64,000 bases of DNA from Myxocyprinus asiaticus (lineage: Eukaryota > Chordata > Actinopteri > Cypriniformes > Catostomidae): positions 27,673,656 through 27,737,655 of the forward strand of contig NC_059348.1 of NCBI RefSeq assembly GCF_019703515.2. The letters are read 5' to 3'. The notes below the pieces were generated by a model. The model saw only the letters and a list, made by a program, of their open reading frames with translations. It was not told the DNA's origin and made no database searches. Both the position numbers and the translations under genes were made by a program. This document shows, piece after piece, positions 21,645-48,956 of this stretch. Positions within the stretch are counted from its first letter, which is position 1. Each line of letters begins with the position of its first letter.

Positions 21645-21895
21645 GATTTAAAGGGGTAGTTCAACCTAAAACAACGAGCTGCTGGATTTGCTTTTTACCA
21701 TTAACATTCACTGATTGTATCTTTTTTTCCCATACAATGAAAGTGATTGGTGACTGAAGTTGTCATTCTTCCTAACATCTGCTTTTGTGTTTCACTGAAG
21801 AAAGAAAGTGATACAGATTTAGAACAACGATGAGGGTGAGTAAATGATGGCAGAATTTTCATTTTTAAGTAAACTATCCCTTTCATTCTCAGAAG
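21645..21895. mobile_element. MITE with AAAGGG(A/G)TAGTT ends
   Basis: It begins AAAGGGGTAGTTCAACCTAAAA and ends TCATTTTTAAGTAAACTATCCCTTT, which are inverted copies. The interior contains the palindrome half GTGAGTAAATGATGGCAGAATTTTCA. This is the very common fish repeat AAAGGGATAGTTCACCCAAAAATG. It lies about 100 bp beyond the myosin polyadenylation signal. Other copies or fragments occur near 26228 and 38369. Confidence 0.75.
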
Positions 21896-22014
21896 AGCAT
21901 TTTGTTTAGCAACACAGGTTCTACCAGTATATGGCATCATTAAACTGGACCAAACAAAAGCAACACAGTAGTCTCTATGAAACTCACAAGACAATAGACT
22001 AGATGCAAAGTGAC

Positions 22015-22020
22015 TTTATT
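22015..22020 (-). terminator. Polyadenylation signal of the myosin heavy chain gene
   Basis: AATAAA on the minus strand, 96 bp beyond the stop codon at 22116-22118. No other candidate lies between, and a short 3' UTR fits sarcomeric myosin genes. Confidence 0.75.
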
Positions 22021-22115
22021 TCATGTTGGTGAGGAAACACAAAAGTGTAAAGAGAGTATGCGATGCATGTAAAGCAAGAACAAGCAAAAAGTGATTTCAG
22101 ACAATTTCCAGAACA

Positions 22116-37255
<15,140 letters not shown>

Positions 37256-37260
37256 GGTTA

Positions 37261-37625
37261 CTCTTCATTAATCAAGAAATAGAGCATTTGTTAGGATGTA
37301 GTTTCCACTTTCAAAACATTTATCCAAAACAATGCTTACATTTTTAGATCAGTACAGCAACTGTTAGTTTGAAAGCAAGCTAAATATACCGATTAGGTTG
37401 TAGCTGACAGAAAGCAGATGTAGTTGGAGACTCAAGATGTTTGCTTTTGCACCTAAAAATGCAGAGAAAAGTATACCCCTCATCAGTATACAAATATGTA
37501 AAGATTAGTACATTATAGCAAGAAAACAGTGCACACAGTTCGAGGGCGAGCAATGTTAGAACTTACAACAATACAGAGAAGAAACACACTGATTCCAAGG
37601 GACAGCGTCAGATGTACAGTATGCC
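37261..37625 (-). other. Two non-coding 5' exons of the myosin gene (predicted)
   Basis: A first exon would run from a start near 37620-37625 to a GTAAGT donor after 37567. A second is 37390-37453, after a TTTTTAG acceptor and before GTATAT. The coding exon follows an AG just upstream of 37261. Two short untranslated exons with the ATG in exon 3 is the standard arrangement of sarcomeric myosin genes. These borders rest on splice motifs only. Confidence 0.6.
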
Positions 37626-37651
37626 GAGATTCGGCACTACAGCACAGATGT

Positions 37652-37700
37652 GATATATAAACTCGATTGCCCTAACCCTATAAGGCCAAGGACACAGCTG
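37652..37700 (-). promoter_or_regulatory. Myosin promoter: TATA box, near-CArG and E-box
   Basis: TTTATATATC on the minus strand at about 37652-37661 lies about 30 bp before the predicted start. CCCTATAAGG at 37676-37685 differs at one position from the serum response factor site CC(A/T)6GG. CAGCTG at 37695-37700 is an E-box. TATA plus CArG/E-box clusters are typical of striated-muscle promoters. The factors themselves are inference. Confidence 0.55.
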
Positions 37701-38370
37701 ACCTATGAGCCCCCTCAGACACACTAAACAAGCCAATCTTTAGGTGTCCTGGCACTTAGAGGTGCACCATTGTGAGAGTTTGGGATGTTGGCCAGGAATG
37801 CTGAATATCTTTGCTGTGAGTCACAGGACTACATATTCTCCATCTCTGATTCTTAGGCCCTTAAACTATCACTCACTTATTAATCTGCTCTTTTATTTTA
37901 TCTTGGCCTCTCACTTATCTGTAAGTTTATTGTGGTCCAGGACATTGCGTTTCAAAAGCATGGGAGTCTAGCCTTTCCTGAATATCAGACTATGGGCAGC
38001 GTGCACCAAGCTGATACTTATATGGTTATATCAAGCCATGTCCTTTAGTTTCCATCCCTCTATTCTTGTGACCCACCCTGCAGTTTACAGGACACAGCAT
38101 CAGCTTTGACTGCTGTACTCAAGAGAACACAAGTTCACATTTACAGCTTCACACATCAAACGGTTTTAGCTACAGTGTAAAGCCTCTGAAACAGGATTAA
38201 TGTGCTTATTAACCTTAATATGCCACACTACTTAAAGTCATATGATGCTACACAAGAAAAGACAAGTGCAGACAAGTGCGCTGTTAATAATAGAAATACC
38301 ATGTGGCCAATCTATGCCTTCAAATGAACACTCTCCTATTATTGTATGTTAAGCATGTAAAGCACATTAA
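37700..38370. other. Myosin upstream intergenic region
   Basis: No gene is seen. The region is unique-looking apart from the AAAGGAATAGCTCACCCAAAAATG MITE fragment that starts at about 38369. Muscle enhancers could lie here but cannot be called from sequence alone. Confidence 0.4.
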
Positions 38371-38550
38371 AGGAATAGCTCACCCAAAAATGAAACTTCT
38401 GTCATTATTTATCTACCCTCATGTCCTTTTGAATAGTTCAAAATAGAACTGAAATGGAACTTTAAGCCAGTGTGACTCTTTTATTATATGTAATAAATTA
38501 CTTCATAAAACATTCTGACAAACTTCATGTTTGCTAGCGTTCAGCGGCAG

Positions 38551-38700
38551 ATGCCTTACATCTGGGAACGAAAACGTGTCAGACAGTTCTGGGAGGTAAT
38601 AGTAGCCGATCATTTTGATGACAGACTCTGGCTTCAGTATTTCAGAATAACCAGAGCAACAATTGAGAAGCTATGCAAAGAGATTATTGATATTCTTTGA
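38551..38700 (+). pseudogene. PIF/Harbinger transposase N-terminal scrap
   Basis: A 49-residue frame reads MPYIWERKRVRQFWEV, then ADHFDDRLWLQYFRITRATI and a stop. The F-x-L-W-x-x-x-F-R-M/I-x-x-A/T-x-F/I pattern is the start of HARBI1-like nucleases. The sequence after it (to about 38935) includes GCATTTTTTACGCAA and ends TTTGGATGGAAACCCAGCT, which resembles the terminus of Harbinger-type MITEs. The catalytic region is absent. Confidence 0.6.
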
Positions 38701-38944
38701 GCGAATTATTACATTACATTTTTGATTTGCATCTATTCGGTAAATGTGCTTCCATCATATTTTATGTGCATATCTTCTTACCGAATAAAAAAATTGTCCA
38801 CCTCAAGTGAGCTTATATTTTTTATGCGCATTTTTGAAACTTTATTTGCATCTTGCCATTTGTTTCCATCTAGCATTTTTTACGCAATATCCCAAAATCA
38901 CATAAAAATATTTGGATGGAAACCCAGCTACTGTCAAGCACTGG

Positions 38945-41900
38945 CAATTGTAGACCCTGTTTAGGGGTTTCTCAGTCTTGCATCATACCCCGCCTTTTAG
39001 TTTGCTCATTATAAGTTAATTTGTTTCACCTGTTAACCTTTTGATTTCCTTCCCTATTTTAGTCAGTTTCATGTTCATGTCATTGTCACTGTCAATGACA
39101 AAGTTCATTATCATCATGATTGCACCGTGGATGGCTGCCTCAGTGTGGAGCGCTCCTATTGTTTTGTTGTTTTTGTTTGTTTGTCCTGTGTTTAGTAATC
39201 TTTTTCCAGTCAGTTTTACCAGAGACGAACTGCTGAACATTCGACAGCTTATACCAGACAATCTTTTCCCGGTTTTTGAATAGTCAGACGTTTTGCTAAA
39301 TATTTTAGTTGGAGGCGCGGCTTTGTTGTTCAGGAGACACAGGCGAGGGAGACGAGCCGGTGCGCTGGTCAAACTCCGTCGGCGGGGAATTCGAACAGCG
39401 CTGCCGAGTATTCACTTAGCGAATCTCCGCTCTCTTCCTAACAAAACGGATGAACTACATCTCCTCACCTGTACAAACAAGGACTTTTCAACCTCTGCTG
39501 CCTTGTGCTTCACAGAAACCTGGCTGAGTGAAGCCATTCCGGACAGTGCGTTACATCTGCCGGGCTTTCAGCTGTTCAGAGTGGATCACATCACGGAGTT
39601 AACAGGGAAAACGAGAGGCGGTGGAACATGCTTTTACATCAATGAAAGTTGGTGTACAGATGTAACAACGTTAAAAAGGATGTGCTGTCCTAATTTGGAA
39701 GCGTTCTTTATTAACTGTAAGCCTTTCTACTCGCCGCAGGAGTTTTCCTCGTTTATTCTGGTGAGTGTGTATATCGCACCAAATGTGTGTTTGAACACAG
39801 TGCTGCAACAGCTGGCTGATCAAATCACAGACAAGGAACAACAATACCCGGACTCAGTTATTATTATTCTTGGGGATTTTAACAAAGAAAATCTCACACG
39901 TGAACTGCCCAAATACAAACAGCATATTTCATGCCCCACCAGAGACAGAAATATACTGGATCATTGTTGCACAACAATAAAGGATGCATATCGCTCTGTC
40001 CCTAGAGCAGCTTTGGGACTCTCTGATCACTGTCTGGTTCATCTTCTTCCAACCTATATGCAGAAAATAAAATCAACCAAGCCACTAATAAGGACTGTAA
40101 AAAGATGGACCAATGAAGCAGAGCGGGAACTACAAGCCTGCTTCGATTGCACGGATTGGAGTGTTTTTGAAGCTGCAGACACCAATCTGGACGAGCTCAC
40201 AGATACTCTTACATCATATATCAGTTTCTGTGAGGATATGTGCATTCCTACTAAGACTTATTTAAAGTTCAGCAACGACAAACCGTGGTTTACAGCAGAG
40301 CTCAGGCAGCTTCGTCAGGCCAAAGAGGATGCTTACAGGAGTGGGGATAAAGGCTTGTACAATCAGGCCAGGAACACACTGAACAAGGAAATCAGAGTGG
40401 CTAAAAGTTGCTGAAAAACAAGTTTTTAGCTAACGACCCTGCATCAGTGTGGAGTGGCATGAAACAACTCACAAATTACAGGACTCCTACCCCCAACCCT
40501 GTGGTGGACCAACAACTGGCTGACGACCTGAATGTGTTCTACTGCAGATTTGAAAGGCCCAATCTCACACCCCACACCCAGTCTGACCTTCACTTCACAC
40601 AAACACCAACACCTCCTGCAACCCCCCTCCTCCACTCTCCTGCTACTCAAACTGCACTTAAGATCTTTGAAGATTATGTGAGCCGCATCTTTCAGAAACA
40701 AAAGACGAGGGAAGCTTCAGGCCCAGATGGCGTCTCACCAGCGTGTCTTCGATCCTGTGCTAACCAGCTGGCCCCCATCTTCACACAGATCTTCAATAGA
40801 TCACTGGAGCAGTGTGAAGTCCCATGCTGCTTCAAACACTCAATCATTATTCCTGTCCCAAAGAAACCAAAAATCACAGGACTTAATGACTACAGACCTG
40901 TCGCCCTGACGTCTGTGGTCATGAAATCATTTGAGATACTGGTGTTGGCCCACCTGAAGAACATCACTGGACCCTTTCTAGATCCCCTCCAATTTGCTTA
41001 TTGAGCAAACAGGTCTGTGGATGATGCAGTCAACATGGGATTGCATCATATCCTACAACATCTGGACAGACCAGGGACATATGCAAGGATCCTTTTCGGC
41101 TTTCAACACCATCATCCCAGCTATACTCCAGAATAAATTACACCAACTCTTTGTTCCCATGTCTATCTGTCAGTGGATTACCGGCTTTCTGACAGACAGG
41201 CAGCAGCTTGTGAGACAGGGGAAACTCACTTCCAGCACCTGTACAATCAGCACTGGTGACCCCAGGGATGTGTGCTCTCACCACTACTCTTCTCCCTCTT
41301 CACCAATGACTGCATCGCCAAGGACCCCTCTGTCAAGCTCCTGAAGTTTGCAGATGACACCACTGTCATCGGCCTCATCCGAGATGATGATGAGTCTGCA
41401 TACAGAAGGGAGGTTGAACAGCTGGCTGTCTGGTGCAGTCAAAACAACCTTGAGCTGAACACACTCAAAACGGTGGAGATGATTGTGGACTTTAGGAGGA
41501 ACACCCCAACACTGACCCCCTTCACAATTCTAAATAGCACTGTGGCAGCAGTGGAGTCATTCAGGTTCCTGGGCACTACCATCTCACAGGACCTGAAGTG
41601 GGAGACACACATTGACTCCATTGTGAAAAAGGCCCAGCAGAGGTTGTACTTCCTTCGCCAGCTGTGGAAATTCAACCTGCCACAGGCGCTGCTGATAAAG
41701 TTCTACTCAGCAGTCATTGAGTCTGTCCTCTGCACTTCAATAACTGTCTGGTTTGGTTCAGCTACGAAATCAGACATCAGAAGACTACAAAGGACAATTC
41801 GGACTGCTGAGAATATTATTGGTTGCCCCCTGCCCTCCCTTCAAGAACTATACACTTCCAGAGTGAGGAAAAAGGCTGGAAAAATCACTCTGGACCCCAC

Positions 41901-42428
41901 TCACCCTGCCCACTACCTTTTTGAACTGTTGCCTTCTGGCCAACGTTTCAGAGCTCTGAGCACCAGAGCCGTCAGGCACAGAAACAGTTTTTTTCCCTCA
42001 GGCTATCCATCTCATGAACAGTTAAATTTCCCCACTGAGCAATAACTATGTGCAATACACAGTTTAGTCTTTTTTTATATTTATCCAACACATCCAACCT
42101 CTTCTGCCATTTCATTCCTCTGGGGAAAAAACAAAAACAAACAAACAAACAAACAAAAAAACATTTGCACTGTACATAACAGATTTGTATTTGCACTGTA
42201 CATAACAGATTTGTATTAGATTGCACTACGTATGTGTGTGTCTGTGTGTGTGTGTGTGTGTGTGTATGTACATATGTGTATAACTATTTTTTTATTATTA
42301 TCTATGTCTTGCTGCTGTTTTTGTATTGTTTTTGTATTGTTGTACACTGGAAGCTCCTGTCACTAAGACAAATTCCTTGTATTTGTAAGCATACTTTGCA
42401 ATAAAGCTGATTCTTCTTCTGATTTCAG
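38945..42428 (+). mobile_element. CR1/L2/Rex1-type LINE, nearly full-length, frame-broken
   Basis: An apurinic endonuclease domain is followed by a reverse transcriptase. The 3' end reads GCAATAAAGCTGATTCTTCTTCTGATT, a tail typical of fish L2/CR1-like elements with short terminal repeats instead of poly(A). The upstream part (38945-39290) has no long ORF1. The plus orientation is convergent with the minus-strand myosin. Confidence 0.8.
39293..42045 (+). pseudogene. LINE ORF2: APE endonuclease plus reverse transcriptase
   Basis: Residues 1-250 of the first frame (39293-40414) contain LANLRSLPNKTDEL, LCFTETWL (metal-binding Glu), IIILGDFN (Asp-x-Asn) and LGLSDHCLV (SDH), the full set of APE motifs. 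The RT follows in shifted frames: 40408-41004 with YRPVALTSVVMKSFE and LDPLQFAY, 40994-41344, and 41272-42045 with LLKFADDTTVIGLI, the catalytic FADD box. The frame changes at about 40410 and about 41275 and has a TGA in place of an expected codon near 41002. The C-terminus encodes the usual basic HPAHYLFELLPSGQRFR tail. Confidence 0.85.
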
Positions 42429-42429
42429 T

Positions 42430-44990
42430 CTTGTTTTTCCCTTTCCTATTCGGTCCTGTCAGTTCTGTTCAGTTTCCAGTGTGACTGCCCCAGCCCAGCT
42501 TCAGTGGGCTTCCAGAGGTGGACTTTGTGTTTTCTCCAACAGGGTAATTTATGTTTCTTTTGTTTCTTTTGTGTTTATAATACTCTTTTTGTTTTTTACT
42601 CTGCGTTTGGGTCCTGCCTACTGATTCCTGACATTTTTCTTTCTGATAAATATTTATTTTTGTGTTCCATGGAGGAAAGCCAACCATAATGGATTTGGAA
42701 TGACATGATAGTGAGTATGATGGCTGAGTTTTAATTACCATTAAATAATTAACCATTCTGGTTCAATTCAACTCAAATCACAAATGTAGGTACAGTGTAT
42801 ATTGTATTTCTGTAAGATTTCTCTTATTTGACATTTTTGCAGTCTATAAACACTACAGTTTGTAATTTAACATTAATCAAAAAATTCAGATGATCCTTGC
42901 TTTGGCTTGCATTGATGTAATTTTGAATTAGAAAAGATCTGTCAAAGCCCATAGTGTGTGCTTTCCAGTGATATGGTGACAGACAGGCATGCTGATGGTT
43001 CTTGATAGGTGAGGTTATCAAGAGACATCTCTAATGTAGTAGACTCCCAGCCAACTCGGTGTGTTCACCAGAGAGACTTTTCAACACCTTGTCATGTTCC
43101 TGTCACTGCAGAGCAGAAGTAGTGTCTGTGACTATTACAGGTAATCTCATATCAATGACCTGTGGGTTGGAGCCATTGTCTGTGCATGGGATTTATTTAG
43201 GATAATGTGATTTCACTAATGGAGGATATTAATTGGAACAGACTTTTAAGCAGGCTGTGTTTCAGTATTCTTCTTTAAATAATTAAAACTCTATCCAACT
43301 GATATTAATTATCTTTTCTTCAAAGGGATTAGAATATGCAAGCTTCCCCATTACTCTCGTTTCAACAAGAGACAGGTGAGATAAAGGAAGTTGCTGAGAG
43401 GTTTTTGACAGCATTAGGCAACAAACTTTAATGGCGATTAGCTATGAGAGCATTCTGCATTCCTCATTCCTGAGAGGTCTCACAGTTACACAATTCCCCG
43501 AACAGCAAATAGACACAACAGACTACTATCAAAGAGCTTGTCAAAGAGTCCTAGTTTTTATTTCCAAACAAAAAGTGACAGGATAAAAGTTTGTCATAAA
43601 AATGCCAACCCTTGTTTAATGAAAAGGATGTCTGAGAGCGCAAAGAGCAGCACTTGAATAGTGTGACTGTCCCTGATTTGCACTTTGTCTATTGAGCTCT
43701 TAATATAGATCCACAACCAGTGTTGTAATGAAAAGTGGTATTTGAGGTCAATAGCTTTTTGCAGTGTAAAATAATTAAATGTAAAGTGTTGTGGCAGGGT
43801 TACTTCCAATAAACCATATTAAAATACCTCATCTGTTCTTTTTTCTTGGTCTCATCTTGAATGTTTTAGTGTTTGAAACAATGCCCATAAGTGCTATGTG
43901 ACTGATTGTATGTTCTATCAGGAAGACTCGCAGACTTGAGTGAAATTTAAGATGACATTTATTTGATGAATATAAAACAGAAATGTAATGTCTCTCTTTG
44001 GCGTAAGCCCCGTCTGGCGGTCCGAAGAAATTGTACTCGGAACCATCATATCCTGCCGAAGATAGGAGGCAGGGGCGAGAAGCCTACCCCCGTGCACGAC
44101 GGGACTCAGCTGGTGGTGGTGGAGGTTGCCGTGTTAGCACACTGAAACAGCAATGTGATAGATTGTGAGCAGACTTATAAAGCATTGGCTTACATGTGAT
44201 TGGCTAGGAGTTACCAAGCTAATGGTGCGATGATGTACAGCTGCTAGTCTTCCCGCTAGAACTACGCTGCGCTTACATATGCTGGGAATGACACATGTCA
44301 GTGCATATCTGCACTGGACAGACTTGGCAGTTATTCCAGCCCAGCAACAGGACAGAGTACACCAGCTGCCCTGGGTGTCAATCAAACTTTAGCAGAGGAT
44401 TAGTGGTAAGTACCAGGGATGTCTGCACTGTTCAGTAAAGAGAACAGACAGCACTCATTTAATCTTGGTATCATAAGAACATATTAAAAGGTTAAATGTA
44501 TTTCTGAAGCAAAATGGACACGAATCATCCAGTTAATGACTTAAGCACTGAGGTTTAAGACTTAAGAACAATAGTGAAGAATTTACATTGAAAATAGAAA
44601 AATCATAGTAGACTTATTACAGTTATGATGCTGTAAATTAAATGTATATCTTAATCAAATATCTTTGCAGAGACATTAGTATCTGTAGAGATAAAATCAT
44701 TTTATAACATTTACTGTGTAAATTGTAAAAAAAAAAAATAAATAGATAACATTTTTAAATTTAGAAATTGAGTCAAATGTGTTTTTCAGTCAGAAATGTT
44801 ATTTTTGGCATAACAATTTATTGAGCCTATTCAAGAAATGTGAAAACTTTTAAATTAGACCATTTCTATGCCTGACTTTCACAGAGACCAACTGGTTACT
44901 ACAATGTTTTTGTATTAAACAGAAATTTGAAAAATAATATAAGCTTAATGTCTAACATGGAAGATGTGTACAGCCTATATATATATATAT
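42430..44990. other. Intergenic DNA, one GC-richer island
   Basis: No gene is recognised. From about 43920 to 44400 the sequence is GC-richer (GCGTAAGCCCCGTCTGGCGG, GTGCACGACGGGACTCAGC) and looks like part of a repeated element, possibly an LTR retrotransposon end. I cannot name it, and its 60-residue frame (43963-44145) has no recognisable domain. Confidence 0.4.
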
Positions 44991-44998
44991 ATACATAC

Positions 44999-46602
44999 AC
45001 AGTGCATCCGGAAAGTATTCACAGCGCTTCACTTTTTCCACATTTTGTTATGTTACAGCCTTATTCCAAAATGGATTAAATTCATTATTTTCCTCAAACT
45101 TCTACAAACAATACCCCATAATGACAACGTGAAAAGTTTGTTTGAAATCTTTGCAAATTTATTAAATAACAAACAGGAAAAAAAAAGAAAAAAAAAGTAC
45201 ATAAGTATTCACATCCTTTGCTCAATACTTTGTTGAAGCACCTTTGGAACCAATTACAGCCTCAAGTCTTTGAGTATGATGCTACAAGCTTGGCACACCT
45301 ATTTTTGGGCAGTTTCTCCCATTCTTTGTTGCAGGACCTCTCAAGCTCCATCAGGTTGGATGGGGAGCATCGGTGCACAGCCATTTTCAGATCTCTCCAG
45401 AGATGTTCAATCGGGTTCAAGTCTGGGCTCTGGCTGGGCCACTCAAGGACATTCACAGAGTTGTCCCGTAGCCACTCCTTTGTTATCTGTGTGCTTAGGG
45501 CCATGTGTGCTTAGGGTCGTTGTCCTGTTGGAAGATGAACCTTCACCCCAGTCTGAGGTCCAGAGCGCTCTGGAGCAGGTTTTCATCAAGGATGTCTCTG
45601 TATATTGCTGCATTCATCTTTCCCTCGATCCTGACTAGTCTCCCAGTTCCTGCCGCTGAAAAACATCCCCACAGCATGATGCTGCCACCACCGTGCTTCA
45701 CTTTAGGGATGGTATTGGCCAGGTGATGAGCGGTGCCTGGTTTCCTCCAGACATGATGCTTGCCATTCAGGCCAAAGAGTTCAATCTTTGTTTCTCATGG
45801 TCAGAGTCCTTCAGGTGCCTTTTGGCAAACTCCAGGCGGGCTGTCATGTGCCTTTTACTGAGGAGTGGCTTCCGTCTGGCCACTCTACCATACAGGCCTG
45901 ATTGGTGGAGTGCTGCAGAGATGGCTGTTCTTCTGGAAGGTTTTCCTCTCTCCACAGAGAAACGCTGGCGCTCTGTCAGAGTGACCATCGGGTTCTTGGT
46001 CACCTCCCTGACTAAGGCCCTTCTCCCCTGATCGCTCAGTTTGGCCGGGTGGCCAGCTCTAGGAAGAGTCCTAGTGGTTCCAAACTTCTTCCATTTATGG
46101 ATGATGGAGGCCACTGTGCTCATTGGAACCTTCAATGCTGCAGAAATTTTTATGTACCCTTCTCCAGATCTGTGCCTCGATACAATCCTGTCTTGGAGGT
46201 CTACAGACAATTCCTTGGACTTCATGGCTTTGTTTGTGCTATGACATGCACTGTTAACTGTGGGACCTTATATAGAGAGGTGTGTGCCTTTCCAAATCAT
46301 GTCCAATCAACTGAATTTTCCACAGGTGGACTCCAGTCAAGTTTTAGAAACATCTCAAGGATGAACAGTGGAAACAGGATGCACCTGAGCTCAATTTTGA
46401 GTGTCATGGCAAAGGCTGTGAATACTTATGTACGTGATTTTTCGCTTTTTTATTTTTAATAAATTTGCAAAGATTTCAAACAAACTTCTTTCATGTTGTC
46501 ATAATGGGATATTGTTTGTAGAATTGAGGAAAATAATGAATCTAATCCATTTTGCAATAAGGCTGTAACATAACAAAATGTGGAAAAAGTGAAGCGCTGT
46601 AT
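44999..46602 (-). mobile_element. Tc1-like element (CAGTGCATCCGGAAAG family)
   Basis: The left end has CAGTGCATCCGGAAAGTATT then CACAGCGCTTCACTTTTTCC. The right end carries the inverse, GGAAAAAGTGAAGCGCTGTA. The inverted repeats extend about 100 bp each (both include GTTATGTTACAGCCTTATT or its complement). AT microsatellites flank both sides. The transposase is on the minus strand. Confidence 0.82.
45262..46225 (-). pseudogene. Tc1-like transposase, frame-broken
   Basis: The first frame (45767-46225) has the paired helix-turn-helix region (MKSKELSVDLQDRIVSRH, then ISAALKVPMSTVASII) and the second subdomain. The C-terminal frame (45262-45504) contains [18 protein letters not shown] with the last catalytic acid. 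The middle segment with the first two Asp residues lies out of frame between 45505 and 45767. Confidence 0.78.
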
Positions 46603-46680
46603 ATATATATTACTTTTATTTATTTTTTAAATAGAGTTGCAGCCTGGTTCATCCTCAGGTGATTCCCTGGTGTGTGTGTC

Positions 46681-46724
<44 letters not shown>
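46681..46724. repeat. (TG)n(TA)n microsatellite left of an SB-like copy
   Basis: GTGTGT passes into about 14 TA units, then CACA, directly at the left end of the transposon at 46725. A matching TG/TA tract follows its right end. Confidence 0.85.
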
Positions 46725-46726
<2 letters not shown>

Positions 46727-48329
46727 GTTGAAGTTTACATCCACCTTAGCCAAATACATTTATACTCAGTTTTTCACAATTCCTGACATTTAATTGTAGA
46801 AAACATTCCCGGTCTTAGGTCAGTTAAGATCACTACTTTATTTAAGAATGTGAAATGTCAGAATAATAGTAGAGAGAATTATTTATTTCAGCTTTTATTT
46901 TTTTCATCACATTCCCAGTGGGTCAGAAGTATACATGCACTTTGTTATTATTTTGTAGCATTGCCTTTAAATGGTTTAACTTGGGTCAAACCTTTTGGGT
47001 AGCCTTCCACAAGCTTCTCACAATAAGTTGCTGGAATTTTGGCCCATTCCTTCTGACAGAACTGGTGTAACTGAGTCAGGTTTGTAGGCCTCCTTGCTCG
47101 CACATGCTTTTCCAGTTCTGCCCACAAATTTTCTGTTGGATTAAGATCAGGGCTTTGTGATGGCCACACCAGTACCTTGTCCTTAAGCCATTTTGCCACA
47201 ACTTTGGAGGTATGCTTGGGGTCATTGTCCATTTGAAAGACCCATTTGCGACCGAGCTTTTACTTCCTGGCTGATGTCTTGAGATGTTGTTTCAATATAT
47301 CCACATAATTTTCTTTCCTCATGATGCCATCTATTTTGTGAAGTGCACCAGTCCCTCCTGCAGCAAAGCACCCCCACAACATGATGCTGCCCACCCCCAT
47401 GCTTCACAGTTGGGATGGTGTTCTTCGGCTTGCAAGCCTCACCCTTTTTCCTCCAAACATAGCAATGGTCATTATGGCCAAACAGTTCAATTTTTGTTTC
47501 ATTAGACCAGAAGACAGTTCTCCAAAAAGTAAGATGTTTATCCCAATGTGCACTTGTAAACTGTAGTCTGGCATTTTTATGGCTGTTTTGGAACAGTGGC
47601 TTCTTCCTTGCTGAGCAGCCTTTCAGGTTATGTCAATATAGGACTCATTTTACTGTGAATATAGATACATGTCTACCTGTTTCCTCCAGCATCTTCACAA
47701 GGTCCTTTGCTGTTGTTCTGGGATTGATTTGCACTTCTCGCACCAAACTACATTCATCTCTAGGAGACAGAATGCTTCTCCTTCCTGAGCAGTATGATAG
47801 TTGCATGGTCCCATGGTGTTTATACTTGCGTACAGATGAATGTGGTACATTCAGGCCTTTGGAAATTGTTCCCAAGGATGAACCAGACTTGTGGAGGTCC
47901 ACAGTTTCTTTTTTTTCTGAGGTCTTGGCTGATTTCTTTTGATTTTCCCATTATGTCAAGCTGAGGCACTGAGTTTAAAGGTAGGTCTTAAAATACATCC
48001 ACAGGTACACCTCCAATTCAGTACACCTCCTATCAGAAGTTAATTGCCTAATTGTCTAAAGGCTTGGCATAATTGTCTGGAATTTTCCAAGCTGCTTAAA
48101 GGCACAGTTAACTTGTGTATGTAAACTTCTGACCCACTGGAAATGTGATATAGTCAATTAAAAGTGAAACAATCTGTCTGTAAACAATTGTTGGAAAAAT
48201 TACTCATGTCATGCACAAAGTAGATGTACTAAACGACTTGTCAAAACTATAGTTTGCTAATATTAAATCTGTGGAGTGGTTACATTTTTTTAATGACTTC
48301 AACCTAAGTGTAGGTAAACTTCTGACTTC

Positions 48330-48334
<5 letters not shown>
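46725..48334 (-). mobile_element. Sleeping Beauty-like Tc1/mariner element, copy 2
   Basis: The ends are CAGTTGAAG and CTTCAACTG, with inner direct repeats containing GGGTCAGAAGTATACATGC (left) and GTATGTAAACTTCTGACCCAC (right). The length is 1610 bp. The transposase is on the minus strand. It sits inside a (TG)n(TA)n microsatellite. It belongs to the same family as the copy at 26299-27897 and is also degenerate. Confidence 0.88.
46948..47950 (-). pseudogene. Tc1/SB-type transposase, inactive copy 2
   Basis: MGKSKEIS starts near 47950. The frame is shifted early by an A-rich run, then gives 47645-47902 (MDLHKSGSSLGTISKGLN), the middle in broken frames, and 46948-47232 ([16 protein letters not shown], then [16 protein letters not shown]). 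The second Asp and the Glu of the DDE triad are kept here. The first catalytic position again reads WSNETKIE, Asn instead of Asp, as in copy 1. Confidence 0.83.
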
Positions 48335-48385
<51 letters not shown>

Positions 48386-48386
48386 C
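48335..48386. repeat. (TG)n(TA)n microsatellite right of an SB-like copy
   Basis: About 13 TG units are followed by interrupted and then pure TA units. Confidence 0.85.
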
Positions 48387-48639
48387 GTGAAGGAGGGAAC
48401 AAAATGAATTTATTCACACACATGATGTATTTTCCCGGACAACAAATTACTCGACTGATAGAGAATGCACAGATGAAGTAGGTTCTTTGCCAGAGAGATG
48501 TTGCCCTTCACAACTGTTGTAAAGCCATCTTTTAAAAAGTTGAACAACACACATTTTAATTGCACTTAATTTTTTTCTAGTTTAATTTGAATTTTTAGTT
48601 AAAATAAATAAAAAATAAAGTTAAAAGTTTGAAATCAAG

Positions 48640-48940
48640 GTCTTGCTTTATTGTGTAGGCATAACCCTGCTTAACAAAAATGACCCCATAGTACTACCTA
48701 GCGTCCAACCAGTGGTAATACGTTCGTTGGTTTGAACATGAATAATTATTACTGCATGGACCAGCCATGTAAACGATCATGTCTGTCCGTCACCGACTGC
48801 GTGACTTCACCACTTCCTGTGGAGTTTTTTTCTGCGACCAACCGACTAATCAAAACTTAGTCGACCAATCAAAACTTGGTCGACCAAAACGCTTCTCATC
48901 CACTAACGTTTGGTCGACTATTAGGGGACAGCCCTAACAC
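48640..48940. mobile_element. hAT-like repeat end (GGTCGACTATTAGGGGACAGCCCTA)
   Basis: The segment contains repeated TCGACCAATCAAAACTT units and terminates in TTAGGGGACAGCCCTAA. I associate this terminus with a common fish hAT MITE starting TAGGGCTGTCCCCTAA. Only this end is clear. Confidence 0.45.
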
Positions 48941-48956
48941 ACACAATATATATACA

